From positions 42,503 through 106,502 of the forward strand of contig CAKOOV010000003.1 of the NCBI GenBank assembly GCA_934098435.1: a DNA stretch of 64,000 nucleotides. The letters are read 5' to 3'. The translations under genes were made by a program, and so were the position numbers. Under the pieces are notes generated by a model. The model searched no databases. It was not told the DNA's origin and saw only the letters and a list, made by a program, of their open reading frames with translations. The stretch's first letter is position 1. Each line of letters starts with the position of its first letter. Below, one piece after another: positions 33,629-42,548 of the stretch. This DNA is from an uncultured Bacilli bacterium. Its GTDB lineage: Bacteria; Bacillota_I; Bacilli_A; RF39; UBA660.

Positions 33629-35203
33629 ATGAATCAGTTATTTGAAGAATATAATACTTATAAAGAATTAATAAGTATGAAAGAAAAACTAAATAAAGAA
33701 TTATTAAAGTTAAGTGGTACAAGAGATGAAACAAGTATAAAACAAATAAATACAATTGCTAAAGAGTTAAGTCAAGTAAATGAAAAAATAGCTCAATATA
33801 ATATCAATTCACTAACAAAAATAAGTAATTACTTTAGTTGTAAAGATTCTTTTGATAAAGTATGCAAAGACATAAAAGCAATAGAAGAACTATCAAAAGA
33901 ATCAACAAAAGAAAAAGAAATAATTCCTTCTGCTGAAGGAAGAAATAAAAAAATAGATAAAGAATTATCAGAAGAGTATAAATCATTAGTGGAATATAAG
34001 AAAAAACTACAATCAAACTTCAGTAAATACTATAATGATATAAAAAATATAACAACAGTAGTAAATAATACTCAAACAAAAGAAAAATTACCGCCTGTTC
34101 AAGCACAAGTAGAGTATGTACTGCCAAAGATAAAAGGATATGAAGATTTAACAATTGATGAGAAAATAAAAGAAACAAAAGATAGATTAGAGAGAATATT
34201 CGCTACAAGTCTACTACCAAATCAAGGTAAAAAAATAATTGTAACTTATAATGGTGATAAAAAAACAATACCAAGAAAGTATCAAGGATACTTTAATGAA
34301 ACAATGAAAGAATTAAGACTATTAGAAGGAAATAAAACAAACAATTTAACATCACCAAGTCAAACAAATGAACCACAACTAGCGGCAAAACCAGTTATAC
34401 AATATACAGTAGATCCAAAAACATTATCATCCGGTATTACTTCTTCACCACAACCACTAACAGGAGCAGTTGGAAATGAAAATATATATCAAGATATATT
34501 TAATTACAAAAAATACACTCCAAAAGAGTTTGCCTCTTCAGAAGACCAAAAATTATTTGAAGAATTATTTAAAAAATGTCCTGAAGAGAAAAAAGAAGAA
34601 ATATATGATAAATTATTTTCTAAAGAAGCTATTACTAGAAGAAATCAACTAGTAAATAGTTTAACAAGACAAATAGAAGTTGAACCAACATTTAGACAAA
34701 CAGTAACTATAGCAAAGTCATATGTTACTACAGTATCAAAAAAATTAGTAGATAAAGTAAAAAGTATAGGATTAGGTATAAAAAACAAGACTGAAAAAAT
34801 AAAAGAACAAGCAAGTGATATAAAATATGAAGTCATAAATAGAACTATTAGATTTAAAGAAAATACTTGTCAAAAAGTAAATGAAACTAAAAGTAAAATA
34901 TGCGATATATCTAAAGAAAATGCTAGAAATCTCCAATTTGCTTTTTCTGAAATAAGAAAAGAAATGCAAGAACATAAAGAAAAAAGAAAATATTCTAAAG
35001 ATGATTTATTTGAAATAATAGCAAAACTACAAGAAGAAAATAGACTTAAAGAAAGAGAAATAAATCTATACAAGGCAAAAATAAAAGTATTAGAGCAAAA
35101 TAGTCGTGGAGGCTATGTAGCTACCAGTATTATAACAATTATAGGGATACTAATATTATCAGGAACAATATTTACTATAATTGGAAGATTATTAAATCAT
35201 TAG
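33629..35203 (+). CDS. coiled-coil protein with a C-terminal membrane anchor (524 aa)
   Basis: I do not recognise a family. Residues 1-160 are strongly helical and coiled-coil-like, rich in Lys and Glu. A middle part with Pro, Ser and Thr (about 160-290) follows; residues 330-490 are again helical with repeated KTEKIKEQ-type heptads. The end YVATSIITIIGILILSGTIFTIIGRLL is a membrane helix leaving a very short tail, so most of the protein is cytoplasmic as a tail-anchored protein. It starts nine bases after the phosphoketolase gene and precedes two small DUF1292-like genes. Confidence 0.6.
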   Translation: MNQLFEEYNTYKELISMKEKLNKELLKLSGTRDETSIKQINTIAKELSQVNEKIAQYNINSLTKISNYFSCKDSFDKVCKDIKAIEELSKESTKEKEIIPSAEGRNKKIDKELSEEYKSLVEYKKKLQSNFSKYYNDIKNITTVVNNTQTKEKLPPVQAQVEYVLPKIKGYEDLTIDEKIKETKDRLERIFATSLLPNQGKKIIVTYNGDKKTIPRKYQGYFNETMKELRLLEGNKTNNLTSPSQTNEPQLAAKPVIQYTVDPKTLSSGITSSPQPLTGAVGNENIYQDIFNYKKYTPKEFASSEDQKLFEELFKKCPEEKKEEIYDKLFSKEAITRRNQLVNSLTRQIEVEPTFRQTVTIAKSYVTTVSKKLVDKVKSIGLGIKNKTEKIKEQASDIKYEVINRTIRFKENTCQKVNETKSKICDISKENARNLQFAFSEIRKEMQEHKEKRKYSKDDLFEIIAKLQEENRLKEREINLYKAKIKVLEQNSRGGYVATSIITIIGILILSGTIFTIIGRLLNH

Positions 35204-35212
35204 GAGAAAAAT

Positions 35213-35476
35213 ATGGAATTTAATATTATAAATGAAGAAAGTAAATTTAAATTAGGAAATATTTTATCAGTATTTAAAATTCCTGAAAGTGAAAAAGAAA
35301 TAGTTTTGTTTTCATTAGAAGGATTTGAAGATAATGATGAATCAAGCCTTCAAGTTGCATATATTAATACAGATAGCAATGGCTATGATTATATAGAAGA
35401 AATAAATGATGATAAAATATTGAAGAAAGCAATGCTAGCAGTAAAAGATATAATGGAAGTGATGAATAATGGATAA
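35213..35476 (+). CDS. small acidic protein, DUF1292-like, copy 1
   Basis: The 87-residue acidic protein has strands ILSVFKIPESEKEIVLFSLE and VAYINTDSNGYDYIEEI, then a helix AMLAVKDIMEVM, the plan of DUF1292 proteins. Ribosome site AGGAG nine bases upstream. It overlaps the next gene by eight bases. Similar proteins are at 35469 and 23776. Function unknown. Confidence 0.65.
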   Translation: MEFNIINEESKFKLGNILSVFKIPESEKEIVLFSLEGFEDNDESSLQVAYINTDSNGYDYIEEINDDKILKKAMLAVKDIMEVMNNG

Positions 35477-35720
35477 TAAATTTAAAGTAATAGATGAAAA
35501 TAATAATGAATTAGAAGCAGAAATAATAACTGTATTTGACTATAAAGAAAAAGAATATGTTATATATGCAATAAATAAAGATGAAGAAAATGCAGATATA
35601 TGTGTATCATTATTAGAAAAAGATAGTAATAACTATCCAATATTCAAAGATATAACTGATTCAAAAGAAAAAGAAGAAATAGATAAAGTAGTAAAAGAAA
35701 TAATAGAACAAATAAAATAA
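35469..35720 (+). CDS. small acidic protein, DUF1292-like, copy 2
   Basis: The DUF1292 plan is clear: FKVIDENNNELEAEIITVFDYKEKEYVIYAINK, then ICVSLLEKDSNNYPIFKDITD and a C-terminal helix. It overlaps copy 1, so they are made together with the membrane-anchored coiled-coil protein. Function unknown. Confidence 0.68.
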   Translation: MDNKFKVIDENNNELEAEIITVFDYKEKEYVIYAINKDEENADICVSLLEKDSNNYPIFKDITDSKEKEEIDKVVKEIIEQIK

Positions 35721-35742
35721 GTGACAATGTCACTTATTTTAT
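35712..35742. terminator. bidirectional terminator
   Basis: GTGAC-AAT-GTCAC (35721-35733), extended by A/T pairs on both sides, ends the plus-strand run and the convergent pseudouridine synthase gene. Confidence 0.75.
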
Positions 35743-36567
35743 TATACTATTAAATTCCTTAGGAATATTACTATTAAATACCATTAATTCTTTAGTAATA
35801 GGATTAATAATTTCTAATCTATTAGCATGAAGACAAAGCCTATCAATAGGATTAATTTTACATTTATATCTATAATCCCCTAAAATAGGATGCCCAATAT
35901 CTGCCATATGACACCTAATCTGATTTCTCCTGCCAGTAGATATAAGAATTTTAAGCATACTATACTTACTATTACCACCAATTTTTTCATAGTCCGTTAT
36001 AGCAAATAGACCATCTTTATTTTTAGAAGAATAAACAAGTAAAGTTTTAGTTTGTTTCAAATAAGATTCAATATGACCTTTATCATCAGTTACTCCATTA
36101 ACAATAGCGGTATATTCTCTTATTTTAGCCAAATCATTCCAATTATCCTGATATAACTTCTGTACCCTTTGACTTTTAGCAAACATAATAATACCAGAAG
36201 TATCAAAATCCAATCTATGAATAATAAATACTTTTTTATGTTCTTTCTTTAAATAATCCGATACCATTCTATATAAAGTATTAACTTTTTCATTCTTATT
36301 AGATATAGTAAGAATTTTACTAGGCTTATCAATAACTATAATATCATTATCCTCATATATAATATTAATATTATTATTAGCTTTCTTTTTATTAATCTCT
36401 ACAATATCACCATCACACAATACATAATTATATTTAGTAACTATTTTACCATTAACAAAAACAACTTCATTTTTTAAAAGAGATTTAATATTATTTTTAG
36501 ATTTACCATCAATATTATTTCTTAAATAATCAAATAATAAATAATTCCCATTAACAAAATACTTCAT
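35734..36567 (-). CDS. RluA/RluD-family pseudouridine synthase
   Basis: An N-terminal S4-type RNA-binding domain (NNIKSLLKNEVVFVNGKIV) precedes the synthase domain. The catalytic Asp lies in HRLDFDTSGIIMFAKS; later GRRNQIRCHMADIGHPILGDYRY is the family's RNA-binding loop. These enzymes convert uridine to pseudouridine in rRNA or tRNA. The length is 277 residues. Which site is modified cannot be told. Confidence 0.92.
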   Translation of the reverse strand: MKYFVNGNYLLFDYLRNNIDGKSKNNIKSLLKNEVVFVNGKIVTKYNYVLCDGDIVEINKKKANNNINIIYEDNDIIVIDKPSKILTISNKNEKVNTLYRMVSDYLKKEHKKVFIIHRLDFDTSGIIMFAKSQRVQKLYQDNWNDLAKIREYTAIVNGVTDDKGHIESYLKQTKTLLVYSSKNKDGLFAITDYEKIGGNSKYSMLKILISTGRRNQIRCHMADIGHPILGDYRYKCKINPIDRLCLHANRLEIINPITKELMVFNSNIPKEFNSIIK

Positions 36568-36614
36568 ACTTCCTCCTGATAATATTATATAATATAACTT
36601 AAAATAAAAAAAGC

Positions 36615-37055
36615 CTAAATAACTTTTGCAAGTGTAAGTTTTTTATTCTTAGTATTAACAATACTATTAAATATACGTGCTTTTTCCATATCTTTATCAT
36701 TATTTAAATTAACAAAAAGAGAAAAATTATTATTTTTAATAACCTGAACGCCATTATTGATTGAAGCATACATAATATCATGTTTATCTTTAAAATCATT
36801 TCTAATAGCATCAATAAGTTCAGAAGCATCATCAGAAGCAAGTACTATACCATTTTTATAACATATAGAATTATTCTCTCCTTTAAAATAATTCTTTTCA
36901 ATAATTATATTAATACCATCTAAATAGTTATTTAAAGTATTTTTAGTAACAATAATTCTATAATCATCACTGCTATTAGAAATAAGCATTAAATATTCCA
37001 TAACAGATAAATAACTATTCAAAAAACTACTTTTTAATAAATTAATATCTTTCAT
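36615..37055 (-). CDS. protein of unknown function (146 aa)
   Basis: No family is recognised. The start at 37055 (MKDINLLKSSFLNSYLSVMEYLM) is chosen because AAAGGATGATTTT precedes it; an upstream extension lacks such a site. It is a soluble, mixed alpha/beta protein with no signal peptide. It lies between the pseudouridine synthase gene and a divergent hexapeptide-repeat gene. Confidence 0.55.
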   Translation of the reverse strand: MKDINLLKSSFLNSYLSVMEYLMLISNSSDDYRIIVTKNTLNNYLDGINIIIEKNYFKGENNSICYKNGIVLASDDASELIDAIRNDFKDKHDIMYASINNGVQVIKNNNFSLFVNLNNDKDMEKARIFNSIVNTKNKKLTLAKVI

Positions 37056-37199
37056 AAAATCATCCTTTCTTTTGCCACGTTTATTAACTTTATCATAAAA
37101 TAAAAATAAAATCAAGCCCAAAAGTATATTATGACAAAAGAAGAAAAAATATGATTGCTTTATTATAAAAACTTATGTATAATTAACTTAGGTGATAAT

Positions 37200-37838
37200 A
37201 TGAATTTAAAAGAAACATTAGCCAAAGACCTATTTACCAATATAGATTCTTATTGGGAAGTAATACCAAAAATAAAAGATTACTTCCAGCTATTAAAAGA
37301 AAATATAGATGAAAAACATTATACAGAAATAAAAGATAACATATGGATAGGTAAAAATGTAAGTATAGATGAAACAAGTATTATCAAAGGACCATGTATC
37401 ATAGATGATAATACTATAATAGGGCCATATGCTTATTTAAGAGAAAACACTATAATAGGACAAAATTGTCATATTGGGCATGCTGTAGAAATAAAAAACA
37501 GTATAATATTTAATAATTGCCAAATATCCCATTTTAATTATGTAGGAGATTCCATCATTGGAAACAATAGCCATTTAGCAGCGGGAGTAATAATAAGTAA
37601 TTTAAAAAACGATGGTACAAATATTAAAATAAATAATATCGAAATTCCTCTTCGTAAATTAGGTGCTATAATTCATGACCATGTCGAAGTAGGATGTAAT
37701 AGTGTTATTTATCCAGGAACTATAATTTATTCAAATGTAAGTATATATCCACTTACAAGAGTAAGAGGTGTAATAGAAGCAAATACTATTGTAAAAGATG
37801 AAAAAACAATAGTAGAAAGAATTAATAATAAGGACTAA
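37200..37838 (+). CDS. left-handed beta-helix (hexapeptide repeat) acyltransferase-like protein
   Basis: From about residue 50 the sequence shows hexapeptide repeats (IWIGKNVSIDETSIIKGPCIIDDNTIIGPYAYLRENTIIG and onward), like the C-terminal domain of GlmU. HVEVGCNSVIYPGTIIY closes the helix. GlmU's nucleotidyltransferase half is absent. It may be an acetyltransferase or nucleotide-sugar enzyme. ATG 37200 follows AGGTGATAAT. The terminator overlaps its stop codon. Confidence 0.78.
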   Translation: MNLKETLAKDLFTNIDSYWEVIPKIKDYFQLLKENIDEKHYTEIKDNIWIGKNVSIDETSIIKGPCIIDDNTIIGPYAYLRENTIIGQNCHIGHAVEIKNSIIFNNCQISHFNYVGDSIIGNNSHLAAGVIISNLKNDGTNIKINNIEIPLRKLGAIIHDHVEVGCNSVIYPGTIIYSNVSIYPLTRVRGVIEANTIVKDEKTIVERINNKD

Positions 37839-37851
37839 ACAAGTCCTTATT
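37827..37851 (+). terminator. terminator of the hexapeptide-repeat gene
   Basis: AATAAGGACT (37827-37836) pairs perfectly with 37842-37851; the T tail is short. Confidence 0.55.
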
Positions 37852-37876
37852 TTCATACTATTTTATAGGTGATAAT

Positions 37877-38944
37877 ATGAAAAAAATATTAGTAGTATTT
37901 ATAAGTATTTTAATTCTCATACCTGAAGTAAAATCAAGTACCACTAGTGCATCATCATATATCTTAATGGACCAAAATACCGGTAGAGTATTATTATCTA
38001 AAGATAAAGATAGTCAAAGACTAATAGCTTCAATAACTAAGATAATGACTTGTATACTAGCTTTAGAAAGTGGTAAAACAGAGGATATAGTAATAGTAGA
38101 TGATAATGCTACTTCTGCATATGGTTCAGGTATTTATATAGAAGTAGGGGAAGAAATAAAACTAAAAGATTTATTATATGGTTTAATGCTAAGAAGTGGT
38201 AACGATGCTGCCTCTATGATAGCAGCTTATGTATCAGGAAGTATAGAAGAATTTGTAAAACAAATGAATAATAAAGCCAAAGAACTAGGTATGAAAAATA
38301 CCGTCTTTTATACCCCTAGTGGCCTTCCAACACCACATGGTAATTTATCATCAGTATATGACATGGCCATTCTTACAAAGTATGCCATGCAAAACAAAGA
38401 GTATAGAGAAATAGTAAGTACTAAAAAATATAAAACAGCAACAAATAAAAAAACCTATATATGGCACAATAAAAATAAATTATTAAAATATGATTATATA
38501 ACAGGAGGAAAAACCGGATACACTGAAGAATCAGGTAGAACCCTAGTAAGCACTGCTAATATAGATAACATGAATTTAATAGTGGTAACAATAAGAGATA
38601 GTGATGACTGGAATACTCATTTAGAATTATATAATTATGCTAAAGATAACTATATATCCTATAAAGTATTAAATAAAAATAAATTTAACTTAATAGGGGA
38701 TACCTACTATAAAGGGAATACCTTCTATATAAAAAACGATGTCTATATACCACTATTAAAAAGTGAAAAAAAATCTCTAATAAGCCATATAAAATTAGAA
38801 AAAAAGAAAAAATATAATAGTGGGGACAAAGTAGGAGTAATAGAAATATATCTAAAAGAAAAATTACTACATGAAGAAGATATCTACATATCAAAAGCAA
38901 AAAAGAAAAAAAGAAATAAAATAAAAGCGTGGTTTAATGATTAA
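37877..38944 (+). CDS. D-alanyl-D-alanine carboxypeptidase (PBP5/DacF/DacB type)
   Basis: The S11 penicillin-binding-protein motifs are complete: SITK (Ser nucleophile and Lys), LRSGNDAA (SxN), and GGKTGYT (KTG). A signal peptide fills residues 1-20. The enzyme removes the terminal D-Ala from peptidoglycan stem peptides. The tail is basic without a clear amphipathic anchor. In Bacillus subtilis dacB is followed by spmA and spmB; the same order here makes a DacB-like role in spore cortex likely. Confidence 0.93.
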   Translation: MKKILVVFISILILIPEVKSSTTSASSYILMDQNTGRVLLSKDKDSQRLIASITKIMTCILALESGKTEDIVIVDDNATSAYGSGIYIEVGEEIKLKDLLYGLMLRSGNDAASMIAAYVSGSIEEFVKQMNNKAKELGMKNTVFYTPSGLPTPHGNLSSVYDMAILTKYAMQNKEYREIVSTKKYKTATNKKTYIWHNKNKLLKYDYITGGKTGYTEESGRTLVSTANIDNMNLIVVTIRDSDDWNTHLELYNYAKDNYISYKVLNKNKFNLIGDTYYKGNTFYIKNDVYIPLLKSEKKSLISHIKLEKKKKYNSGDKVGVIEIYLKEKLLHEEDIYISKAKKKKRNKIKAWFND

Positions 38945-39518
38945 TTATATATGGGGAGTATTTATAATATTAGGAATAACATACAGTATAATAAATAAAG
39001 ACCCCAATCTAACAAATAATCTTCTTACTAGCGGAAAGAATTCTATAGATATGATATTAACAATTCTTCCACTTATGTGTCTTTGGCTTGGAATCACCAA
39101 AATAGCGGAAGCTTCATCTCTATTAACTCTAGTAAGCAAAAAACTATCAAAAGTAGTAAGAATAATATTCCCTGAGATTCCCAAAGATCATCCTGCTATA
39201 GGATATATATCCTCAAATATCGTTATGAATATGTTAGGCCTAGGTAACGCTGCCACACCATTTGGTATAAAAGCCATGGAAAAATTAAAAGAATTAAATA
39301 AAAATAAAGATGTAGCTTCACGTAGTATGATAACATTCTTAGTAATAAATACATCTTCTGTAACCATAATTCCCACTACTGTAATAAGTCTAAGATTATT
39401 ACATGGATCAATGGATGCATCAGAAATAATACCAGTAACTATTCTAACAACATTTATATCAACATTTATAGCCCTAATATTAGATAGAATATTCTACTTA
39501 ATATGGAGGAAGAAATGA
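38937..39518 (+). CDS. spmA: spore maturation protein SpmA
   Basis: This membrane protein of the nucleoside-recognition (Gate) fold has IDMILTILPLMCLWLGITKIAEASSLL, then IGYISSNIVMNMLGLGNAATPFGIKAMEKLKELN, which is characteristic of SpmA. With SpmB it affects spore core dehydration in Bacillus. It overlaps the carboxypeptidase stop by eight bases, and spmB by four. Its presence argues for a sporulating organism or one that recently lost sporulation. Confidence 0.93.
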   Translation: MINYIWGVFIILGITYSIINKDPNLTNNLLTSGKNSIDMILTILPLMCLWLGITKIAEASSLLTLVSKKLSKVVRIIFPEIPKDHPAIGYISSNIVMNMLGLGNAATPFGIKAMEKLKELNKNKDVASRSMITFLVINTSSVTIIPTTVISLRLLHGSMDASEIIPVTILTTFISTFIALILDRIFYLIWRKK

Positions 39519-40027
39519 TAAATATAATAGTTCCTTTATTAGTAGTAATAATAATAATTTATGGTATTTATAAAAAAGTAGATATCTTTGATACCTTTCT
39601 ATTAGGAGTAAAAGAAGGATTAAAAGTATCAATAAATCTATTCCCAACGATATTTGCCATGGTAATAGCTATAACAATGCTAACAAATAGCAATTTAATA
39701 CTAGATATAAGTAACATATTAGGAGGAGTATTAAATAAGATAAAATTTCCTAAAGAAGTATTACCATTAGCCCTTCTAAGACCAATATCCGGATCAAGTT
39801 CATTAGTAATTCTAAACGATATTCTAGCAAGATATGGACCAGATAGTTTCATAGGAAGAGTAGCATCAGTAATGCAAGGTTCAACAGATACAACAATTTA
39901 TATAATAAGTTTATACTTCTCCAGTATCGGTATAAAGAAAATAAGATACTCCCTTATCGTAGGCCTTTTAGCGGATTTAATAAGCGTCATCTTATCACTA
40001 TTAATAGTATCAATATATTTTAATTAA
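39515..40027 (+). CDS. spmB: spore maturation protein SpmB
   Basis: SpmB is the partner of SpmA. The family block LALLRPISGSSSLVILNDILARYGPDSFIGRVASVMQGSTDTTIYIISLYFSSIGIKK is intact, inside five or so membrane helices. The ATG at 39515 follows GGAGGAAGAA and is preferred over one four codons upstream. It ends the dac-spmA-spmB operon. Confidence 0.94.
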   Translation: MINIIVPLLVVIIIIYGIYKKVDIFDTFLLGVKEGLKVSINLFPTIFAMVIAITMLTNSNLILDISNILGGVLNKIKFPKEVLPLALLRPISGSSSLVILNDILARYGPDSFIGRVASVMQGSTDTTIYIISLYFSSIGIKKIRYSLIVGLLADLISVILSLLIVSIYFN

Positions 40028-40038
40028 AAATATAATAA

Positions 40039-40062
40039 AAAGTAGGAATCACTTCCTACTTT
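40039..40062 (+). terminator. terminator of dac-spmA-spmB
   Basis: AAAGTAGGAA (40039-40048) pairs perfectly with 40053-40062 around TCAC and is followed by a T-rich tail. Confidence 0.7.
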
Positions 40063-40072
40063 AAATTTTAAT

Positions 40073-40158
40073 TGGTACCAGCCAAGGGACTTGAACCCTC
40101 ACACCATCACTGATAGTAGATTTTGAGTCTACCGCGTCTACCATTCCGCCAGGCTGGC
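40073..40158 (-). tRNA. tRNA-Leu (anticodon CAA)
   Basis: On the minus strand the acceptor GCCAGCC pairs with GGCTGGT and CCA is encoded. The anticodon stem GTAGA/TCTAC encloses CTCAAAA, giving CAA. A long variable arm and the TTCAAGTCC T-loop confirm a leucine-type class II tRNA of 86 bases. Confidence 0.93.
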
Positions 40159-40200
40159 ATTACTACTAAATTATATAATAAATTTAGTAGAAAGTAAATA

Positions 40201-41238
40201 TTATTTTACATTTTTCTTAATAAACATTGCATCTCCAAACGAAAAGAAACGATATTTATTATCTACGGCATACTTGTAGGCATCAAGAATAATATCTTTA
40301 CTAGAAAAAGCTGATACAAGCATAATTAAAGTAGACTTAGGTAAATGAAAATTAGTAATAAGTCCATCTATACCCTTAAATTCATATCCAGGATAAATAA
40401 AAATATCTGTCCATCCAGAACATTCCTTAAATTCACCATATTTACTCATAATAGTTTCAAGTGTTCTAGTAGTAGTAGTACCAACAGAAATAATATTTCT
40501 TTTATCCCTCTTAGCATCACTAAGAATTTTAGCACTATTCTTACTCATACTATAAAATTCCGAATGCATCTTATGTTTAGTTACATCCTCTACATTAACA
40601 GGCCTAAAAGTACCAAGCCCTACATGCAGTGTAATATAACATATAATAACACCTTTCTTTTCAATTTCATCTAAAAGTTCCTTCGTAAAATGAAGACCAG
40701 CCGTTGGAGCAGCAGCACTACCAATATTCTTAGCATATACAGTTTGATACATATCATTATCTTCAAGTTTAGTCTTAATATAAGGTGGAAGAGGCATACT
40801 ACCAAGTTCGTCAAGAATTTCATAGAAAATACCATCATAAATAAAATCAAATACTCTAATACCTTCATCACGTACTTCTACGCATTTAGCTTTAAGTTTT
40901 CCTTCCCCAAAAGAAACAACAGTACCAGTTTTAACCCTTTTAGCGGGTTTAACTAAACATTCCCATCTATCATCACAAATATTCTTAAGTAGTAATAGTT
41001 CAATAACTGCTCCTGTATCATCTTTAACACCAATAATTCTCGCGGGCAAAACCTTAGTATCATTAAGAACCAAAACATCACCCTTATTTAAATAATTAAT
41101 AATGTTATAAAATTTATCATCAATTTTATCACCAGTATCCCTATCTAAAACCAACATTCTAGATTCCGCTCTATCTTCTAAAGGAACCTGTGCAATAAGC
41201 TCATTAGGTAAGTAATAGTCAAAATCATCAGTTTTCAT
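40201..41238 (-). CDS. queA: S-adenosylmethionine:tRNA ribosyltransferase-isomerase
   Basis: QueA transfers the ribosyl part of SAM to preQ1-modified tRNA in queuosine synthesis. The N-terminus [30 protein letters not shown] is characteristic, with [22 protein letters not shown] and [17 protein letters not shown]. The length of 345 residues is normal. Usually queA is beside ruvAB and tgt; here it stands alone, downstream of tRNA-Leu on the minus strand. Ribosome site AGAAGGAAAG. Confidence 0.96.
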   Translation of the reverse strand: MKTDDFDYYLPNELIAQVPLEDRAESRMLVLDRDTGDKIDDKFYNIINYLNKGDVLVLNDTKVLPARIIGVKDDTGAVIELLLLKNICDDRWECLVKPAKRVKTGTVVSFGEGKLKAKCVEVRDEGIRVFDFIYDGIFYEILDELGSMPLPPYIKTKLEDNDMYQTVYAKNIGSAAAPTAGLHFTKELLDEIEKKGVIICYITLHVGLGTFRPVNVEDVTKHKMHSEFYSMSKNSAKILSDAKRDKRNIISVGTTTTRTLETIMSKYGEFKECSGWTDIFIYPGYEFKGIDGLITNFHLPKSTLIMLVSAFSSKDIILDAYKYAVDNKYRFFSFGDAMFIKKNVK

Positions 41239-41372
41239 ATATCTTTCCTTCTTTCCTTAAGTATTATATAACAAAAATAACATTATAGCAATTATAAAAA
41301 TAAAACATTACCATATTTACAAAATCACAAAAATATAGTAATATTATAATAGAGTAAGAAAGAAGGAATAAA

Positions 41373-42257
41373 GTGAAAAAAAGAATAATATTAATACTAA
41401 TAATGACTATTACATTACTATCAGGATGTAAGCTAAATATAGATACCGATTCAATGAAAGATATAAAAGTATATACTACAATATATCCAATAAGATATTT
41501 GATAGATAGTCTATATGGAACAAATAGTACCATATATAGTATATATCCATCAGGTGTAGAACCAAAAGAATTCCAAATATCAGATAAAAAATTAGAAGAA
41601 TACTCTCAAGCAGACTTATTCGTATTCAATAGTTTAGATAAAGAAAGAGACTATGCTGTAAAAATGATAAATAAAAATAAAAATTTAAAAATAATAGATG
41701 TATCCATGGGAATGACATATGATAATGACGTTGCAGAATTATGGTTAAATCCATATAACTATTTAATGATGGCTCAAAACACCAAGAATGGATTATTAGA
41801 ATATATATCAAATCCATATCTAATTACAAATGATGAAGGAACAGGTGTAGAAGATAGATATGAGGCATTAAAATATGATTTATCACGTTTAGATGCCGAT
41901 ATTAAGGAAACAATATCATTATCCTCTTATGATACAATAGTAGTAGACAATGATGTATTTAACTTTTTATCTAAATACAATTTAAATGTTATATCATTAG
42001 AAGAAGATGATAAATTAACAGATGTAAAAATAAACGAAGTAAAAAAACTAATAAATGAAGGCAAGATAAAATATATATATTCATCAAAAACAGAAACAAA
42101 TAATACTTGTAAAAAGTTAATAGAAGACTATAAAGTAGAGTTAGTAACCTTTAATACAATGGAAACAGTAGATGGAGGAATAACCAATTCCAATGAAAAC
42201 TATGTAACAGTGATGAACAACAATTTAGAACTATTAAATAAAGAATTATATAAATAA
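41373..42257 (+). CDS. ZnuA-like metal-binding lipoprotein lacking the usual His ligands
   Basis: A lipoprotein signal with LLSGC (Cys 19) precedes a cluster A-I solute-binding fold: VYTTIYPIRYLIDSLYG, YPSGVEPKEFQISDKK and LWLNPYNYLMMAQN. In true ZnuA/AdcA proteins the corresponding stretches read G-x-x-PH and PHxW-L-D-P. Here the His positions are Lys or missing, and no His-rich loop is present. It may bind another metal or have lost transport function. No permease or ATPase genes lie beside it. GTG start after AGAAGGAATAAA. Confidence 0.75.
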   Translation: MKKRIILILIMTITLLSGCKLNIDTDSMKDIKVYTTIYPIRYLIDSLYGTNSTIYSIYPSGVEPKEFQISDKKLEEYSQADLFVFNSLDKERDYAVKMINKNKNLKIIDVSMGMTYDNDVAELWLNPYNYLMMAQNTKNGLLEYISNPYLITNDEGTGVEDRYEALKYDLSRLDADIKETISLSSYDTIVVDNDVFNFLSKYNLNVISLEEDDKLTDVKINEVKKLINEGKIKYIYSSKTETNNTCKKLIEDYKVELVTFNTMETVDGGITNSNENYVTVMNNNLELLNKELYK

Positions 42258-42269
42258 TTCAAAAAAGAC

Positions 42270-42298
42270 TTGTCAAAGTAAAAAAAATGTAATATAAT
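42270..42298 (+). promoter_or_regulatory. promoter of tRNA-Met
   Basis: TTGTCA (42270-42275) and TATAAT (42293-42298) at 17-base spacing, ending 14 bases before the tRNA. Confidence 0.7.
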
Positions 42299-42312
42299 TA
42301 TATTGCATTTAC

Positions 42313-42389
42313 GGCGAGATAGCTCAGTTGGCTAGAGCATTCGGTTCATACCCGAAGGGTCGAGGGTTCGAATCCCCCTCTCGCTACCA
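42313..42389 (+). tRNA. tRNA-Met (anticodon CAT)
   Basis: Acceptor GGCGAGA pairs with TCTCGCT, and CCA is encoded. The anticodon loop TTCATAC gives CAT. The T-loop reads GTTCGAATC. The first pair is G-U, not the mismatch of an initiator; a CAT-reading isoleucine tRNA cannot be excluded. Confidence 0.9.
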
Positions 42390-42399
42390 TATGAAGATT

Positions 42400-42426
42400 A
42401 ACTCAAACTTAGTGTTTGAGTTTTAT
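42400..42426 (+). terminator. terminator of tRNA-Met
   Basis: AACTCAAAC (42400-42408) pairs perfectly with 42414-42422 and is followed by TTTATT. Confidence 0.75.
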
Positions 42427-42452
42427 TATATATTTTTATAATAAATAAAACA

Positions 42453-42521
42453 GGTGGTTTCTCACCCATGCAGAAAGCCTAAGGTCTTTCTGCAGTAATT
42501 TAGAGCCTAAGGTCTCTAAAT
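42453..42521 (+). other. twin-hairpin element 4 with an extra small hairpin
   Basis: GGTG/CACC forms a small hairpin at 42453-42466. It is followed by TGCAGAAA (42469-42476) paired with 42487-42494, and ATTTAGA (42498-42504) paired with 42515-42521. Both main hairpins have the loop GCCTAAGGTC. It lies between the tRNA-Met terminator and the end of the convergent tetR gene. Confidence 0.75.
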
Positions 42522-42548
42522 AAAAAAATGAATAGTTTTCTATTCATT
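42522..42548 (-). terminator. terminator of tetR
   Basis: AATGAATAG and CTATTCATT flank TTTT. On the minus strand a T run follows. It overlaps the tetR stop codon. Confidence 0.65.
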
